Below, in pieces: positions 60,887 through 64,000 of a stretch of 64,000 nucleotides of DNA (position 1 is its first letter; every line of letters begins with the position of its first letter). The stretch lies in assembly GCA_009885825.1 (NCBI GenBank), contig VFJY01000003.1, positions 26,433 through 90,432 of the forward strand, written 5' to 3'. The position numbers and the translations under genes are program-made. The DNA is from Rhodobiaceae bacterium. GTDB lineage: Bacteria; Pseudomonadota; Alphaproteobacteria; Rhizobiales; Aestuariivirgaceae. The notes beneath the pieces were generated by a model. That model saw nothing but the letters and a program-made list of their open reading frames with translations. It was not told where the DNA came from and did no database searches.

Positions 60887-62067
60887 CCGCAGGGGCCCTC
60901 GCCAAGCGCAACATAACGCTGCTGGCAATTTCCCAGGCTCTCTATTCCATCTGCGTGATCACGGTTTTCGCAACGGGCAGTCTTGTCGGCCTCATGCTCG
61001 CCCCCAATGCCGGTTTGGCAACGGTGCCAATTACGACTTTTGTCCTGGGTTCAGCCCTGACCACGATCCCCGCGTCACTGCTCATGCAGCGTTTTGGGCG
61101 CTTGCCGGTGTTCCTCATTGGCGCGACCCTCTGCGTGGCAGGGGCCATCCTTTCGGTCTATGCGATTTACACAAAAGATTTTGCCCTGTTTTGCTTTGCC
61201 ACGGCCCTTCAGGGCGTATTCCAGTCAACCAGCGGGTTCTACCGCTTTGCCGCCGTTGAAGGTGCCAGCGAAGCGATGAAACCCATGGCCATTTCCTGGG
61301 TGCTGACGGGCGGCGTTGTGGCAGCTGTGGCGGGCACACTTATCTCCAGCGGCACGTCGGACCTATTGGCTCCCCATACCTTTGCCGGTTCCTATATGGC
61401 CGTTGCCTTCGTGGCGTTGATTGCCATGGCCGTGCTCATGTTGCTCAAATTGCCGAAGCCGACTGCGGAAGACGTGCATGGCCCGCGCCGGTCCTGGACG
61501 GAGCTGCTGCGCCAGCCCAAGCTCATCGTTGCCATGGCCAGTGGAACTCTGGCCTATGGCATGATGAACTTCATGATGACGGCAGCGCCCGTGGCCATGG
61601 TAGGGCATGGGCATGATAAGACAGATGCCTCATGGGTCATCCAGTGGCATGTGCTGGCGATGTTCGTGCCGAGCTTTTTCACCGGGCAATTGATCGCCAG
61701 ATATGGCGCTCCAAAAATTGCGGCGATCGGCATGGCGATATTGATCGGATCAGCAATCATTGGTCTTTCTGGAATTAGCTTCGGACACTACGCGGTGGCG
61801 CTCATCCTGCTGGGCCTGGGCTGGAATTTTGGCTTCATTGGCGGCACCACAATGCTCACCAGTTGCTACACTTCGGCTGAGCGCGGCAAGGTGCAGGGCG
61901 CCAATGATTTCATCATGTCAGCGGTTGTGGCCCTTGCTTCATTCAGTTCCGGAAAATTATTGGCGGCTGCGGGATGGGACTTCATAAATATTGCCATCTT
62001 CCCAATCGCTGTGCTGGCCCTGCTGCTGATTGTTTGGCAATCATGGAATTTGAAGCTTGGCGCCTAG
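60883..62067 (+). CDS. MFS transporter
   Basis: 394 residues with about 12 membrane segments, in two halves. The loop between segments 2 and 3 carries the degenerate MFS motif (LLMQRFGRLPVFLIG), and its counterpart appears in the second half (LIARYGAPKIAAIG). The substrate is unknown. The gene overlaps nusB by ATGA and ends the riboflavin operon, which might point to a vitamin or metabolite, but nothing in the sequence proves it. Confidence 0.88.
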   Translation: MTAGALAKRNITLLAISQALYSICVITVFATGSLVGLMLAPNAGLATVPITTFVLGSALTTIPASLLMQRFGRLPVFLIGATLCVAGAILSVYAIYTKDFALFCFATALQGVFQSTSGFYRFAAVEGASEAMKPMAISWVLTGGVVAAVAGTLISSGTSDLLAPHTFAGSYMAVAFVALIAMAVLMLLKLPKPTAEDVHGPRRSWTELLRQPKLIVAMASGTLAYGMMNFMMTAAPVAMVGHGHDKTDASWVIQWHVLAMFVPSFFTGQLIARYGAPKIAAIGMAILIGSAIIGLSGISFGHYAVALILLGLGWNFGFIGGTTMLTSCYTSAERGKVQGANDFIMSAVVALASFSSGKLLAAAGWDFINIAIFPIAVLALLLIVWQSWNLKLGA

Positions 62068-62219
62068 CCCGGATGCCCATAAGCCGGCCCTAACACTGCC
62101 CATTGCTTCTTTTTGCCTGATTTGGCATATCCCAGCCATCAATCCGGGGCAGGGGACGGACACGGGAGGATTCGCGTGTCTGGATTGCACCGGGGCAACA
62201 CAAACAAAAGGGTTGATTC

Positions 62220-64000
62220 ATGACCTCCACTCTCTGGCTGATCGTGCTCGCGGGCGCGCTGTCAATCGTTTATGGGATTATCACGACAAAAGGCCTTTTG
62301 GCCGCTGATGCTGGCTCGGCCCGCATGCAGGAAATTTCGGCGGCTGTACGCGAGGGGGCATCGGCCTATCTCAAGCGCCAATATCAGACCATCGCAGTTG
62401 TAGGCGCTGTGATTTTTGTGATCGCCTGGGTTTTGCTCGGCGGTTACTCGGCGATTGGATTTTTGATTGGCGCTGTCCTATCTGGCGCTGCCGGCTTCAT
62501 CGGCATGAACGTGTCAGTGCGCGCTAACGTGCGTGTAGCACAAGCCGCAACCAAATCGCTCGCGGGTGGCCTGGACCTCGCATTCAAGGCTGGTGCCGTC
62601 ACCGGCCTTCTTGTTGCTGGCCTCGGTCTGCTCGGCGTTACGATTTATTTCGCCATTCTCACGCAATGGATTGGACTGGAAGCCACCAGCCGCACCGTGA
62701 TTGACGCCCTCGTTGCCCTCTCATTCGGCGCTTCATTGATTTCCATTTTCGCCCGTCTTGGCGGCGGCATCTTCACCAAGGGTGCGGACGTTGGCGGCGA
62801 CATGGTGGGCAAGGTTGAAGCCGGCATTCCCGAAGATGATCCACGCAACCCCGCGACGATCGCTGATAACGTCGGCGACAACGTGGGAGATTGCGCCGGC
62901 ATGGCCGCTGACTTGTTCGAAACCTATGTGGTGACAACAGTGGCCACCATGGTTCTCGCAGCCATTGTGCTGCCTGATGCCATGAAGCTTGCGGGCATGG
63001 TTTTGCCGCTTGCGATTGGCGGCGCCTGCGTCATCACCTCGATCATCGGTTCCTACTTTGTAAAGCTCGGCTCCAACAACAACATCATGGGCGCTCTCTA
63101 CAAAGGCATCATCGCAACGGGCGTGTTCTCGCTGGCTGCGTTGTACCCGGTGATTGCGTACATATTTGGCGACATGTCTGTCGACCTCGGCGGCTTCACG
63201 CCCATGAGCCTGTTCTGGTGCGGCGTTGCCGGATTGGTTATCACAGGTCTCATCATCTGGATCACCGAGTATTACACCGCAACAGGCAAGCGCCCGGTGA
63301 ACTCCATCGCTGAAGCCTCCATCACCGGCCACGGCACCAACGTGATCCAGGGCCTTGCCGTTTCCATGGAAGCAACCGCCGTTCCAGCCCTCATCATCAT
63401 CGCTGGCATCATTGTAACCTTCAATCTTGCTGGCCTCTTCGGCATCGCCGTTGCGGTGACCACGATGCTGGCTCTCGCGGGTATGGTGGTGGCCCTCGAC
63501 GCCTTTGGTCCCGTCACTGACAATGCGGGCGGCATTGCTGAAATGGCAGGCCTTCCCAAAGAAGTTCGCCACAACACCGATGCGCTCGATGCGGTGGGCA
63601 ACACCACCAAGGCGGTCACCAAGGGCTATGCCATCGGTTCGGCAGGCCTCGGCGCATTGGTGCTGTTTGCAGCCTACACGCAGGACTTGAAGTTCTTCGC
63701 GGCAAATGCAGCGCCTGGAACCTTCTTTGAGGGCGTGAACGTCAGCTTCGATCTCTCCAATCCCTATGTGGTTGTGGGCCTGATTTTTGGCGGCCTGCTG
63801 CCATACCTCTTCGGCGGCATGTCGATGACCGCCGTTGGCCGCGCCGCGCAATCGGTTGTGGTTGAAGTGCGCCGCCAGTTCAAGGAACGCCCCGGCATCA
63901 TGAAGGGCACCGAAAAACCCGACTATGCCCGCGCCGTGGACCTGCTCACCAAGGCCGCCATCAAGGAAATGATCATTCCTTCGATGCTGCCCGTGTTCTC
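62220..64000 (+). CDS. hppA: Membrane-bound proton-translocating pyrophosphatase, K+-independent type (3' end outside window)
   Basis: 593 residues are visible from the ATG at 62220 (AGGG site); the frame runs off the window. PPi-binding blocks are [40 protein letters not shown] in pieces: [21 protein letters not shown] and [16 protein letters not shown]. Later, [16 protein letters not shown] is present. The residue that sets potassium dependence is Lys464 in GNTTKA; K+-requiring enzymes have Ala there. The protein hydrolyses PPi and pumps protons across the inner membrane. It stands alone after the MFS gene, across about 150 bp. Confidence 0.95.
   Translation, partial: MTSTLWLIVLAGALSIVYGIITTKGLLAADAGSARMQEISAAVREGASAYLKRQYQTIAVVGAVIFVIAWVLLGGYSAIGFLIGAVLSGAAGFIGMNVSVRANVRVAQAATKSLAGGLDLAFKAGAVTGLLVAGLGLLGVTIYFAILTQWIGLEATSRTVIDALVALSFGASLISIFARLGGGIFTKGADVGGDMVGKVEAGIPEDDPRNPATIADNVGDNVGDCAGMAADLFETYVVTTVATMVLAAIVLPDAMKLAGMVLPLAIGGACVITSIIGSYFVKLGSNNNIMGALYKGIIATGVFSLAALYPVIAYIFGDMSVDLGGFTPMSLFWCGVAGLVITGLIIWITEYYTATGKRPVNSIAEASITGHGTNVIQGLAVSMEATAVPALIIIAGIIVTFNLAGLFGIAVAVTTMLALAGMVVALDAFGPVTDNAGGIAEMAGLPKEVRHNTDALDAVGNTTKAVTKGYAIGSAGLGALVLFAAYTQDLKFFAANAAPGTFFEGVNVSFDLSNPYVVVGLIFGGLLPYLFGGMSMTAVGRAAQSVVVEVRRQFKERPGIMKGTEKPDYARAVDLLTKAAIKEMIIPSMLPVF

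Noticed and set aside
62733..63851. A 372-codon frame antisense to hppA
   Set aside because: The translation is a His/Gly/Asp-rich composition typical of antisense shadows, and the sense strand encodes pyrophosphatase motifs throughout.

Overview
The window reads as a chromosomal segment of an alphaproteobacterium, most likely of the order Hyphomicrobiales (Rhizobiales). Grounds: a BA14K-type protein end, 5-aminolevulinate synthase (C4 haem route), PII-glutamine synthetase as glnB-glnA, a tig-clpP-clpX-lon-hupB block, a MarR regulator of LdtR type next to an L,D-transpeptidase, a mitochondrial-like nuoA-N complex I operon with a 691-residue NuoG, and the order glyA-nrdR-ribD-ribE-ribH-nusB. 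I cannot name a genus. Most of the window is ordinary, densely packed core genome; the accessory material lies in the first 18 kb.

Layout. 1-5.2 kb: BA14K fragment, GMC oxidoreductase, an enolase-superfamily dehydratase with a 3-hydroxyisobutyrate-dehydrogenase-like enzyme, a decayed amidohydrolase, and a glycine-zipper envelope protein. 5.3-7.9 kb: one GAF-PAS-PAS-GGDEF-EAL cyclic-di-GMP protein. 8.1-11.4 kb: a three-gene DevBCA/HlyD-type exporter cassette lying between two copies of the 3' end of glnA; its permease carries an in-frame amber codon. 11.3-13.2 kb: glnA and glnB with a sigma-54-like promoter. 13.3-17.6 kb: a VapBC-type toxin-antitoxin pair, PPi-dependent phosphofructokinase, NAD(P)HX repair enzyme and an EamA transporter. 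18.1-25.5 kb: tRNA-Leu, the protein-quality-control block, a candidate small RNA, HU and tRNA-Val. 25.6-28.4 kb: a coiled-coil protein, an Rsm22-like methyltransferase, RidA, tRNA-Asp and an HdeA-like periplasmic protein. 28.6-43.5 kb: the full nuoA-N operon with two additional small membrane-protein genes inserted after nuoD and nuoH, followed without a gap by birA and RNase J, then parC. 48-56.5 kb: an unknown protein, Bpt/Ate aminoacyltransferase, a second beta-hydroxyacid dehydrogenase, hemB, ldtR-ldtP, hemA and a frameshifted carbonic-anhydrase-like gene. 56.6-64 kb: glyA-nrdR-rib-nusB, an MFS transporter and the start of a membrane pyrophosphatase.

How the genes work together: operons are tightly coupled, with many ATGA, TGATG, TTGA or GTGA start/stop overlaps. 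PPi-PFK and the K+-independent H+-PPase together suggest that pyrophosphate is used as an energy currency. hemA and hemB supply the first two steps of haem synthesis. Three genes are visibly broken (amidohydrolase, exporter permease, carbonic-anhydrase-like protein) and two enzymes (Nnr, RibD) look internally shortened, so either there is active gene decay or the assembly contains small errors. I see no CRISPR array, insertion sequence, integrase or phage gene. The observations most worth following are the exporter cassette between glnA 3' ends, the two orphan membrane genes in the nuo operon, and the candidate small RNA between lon and hupB.
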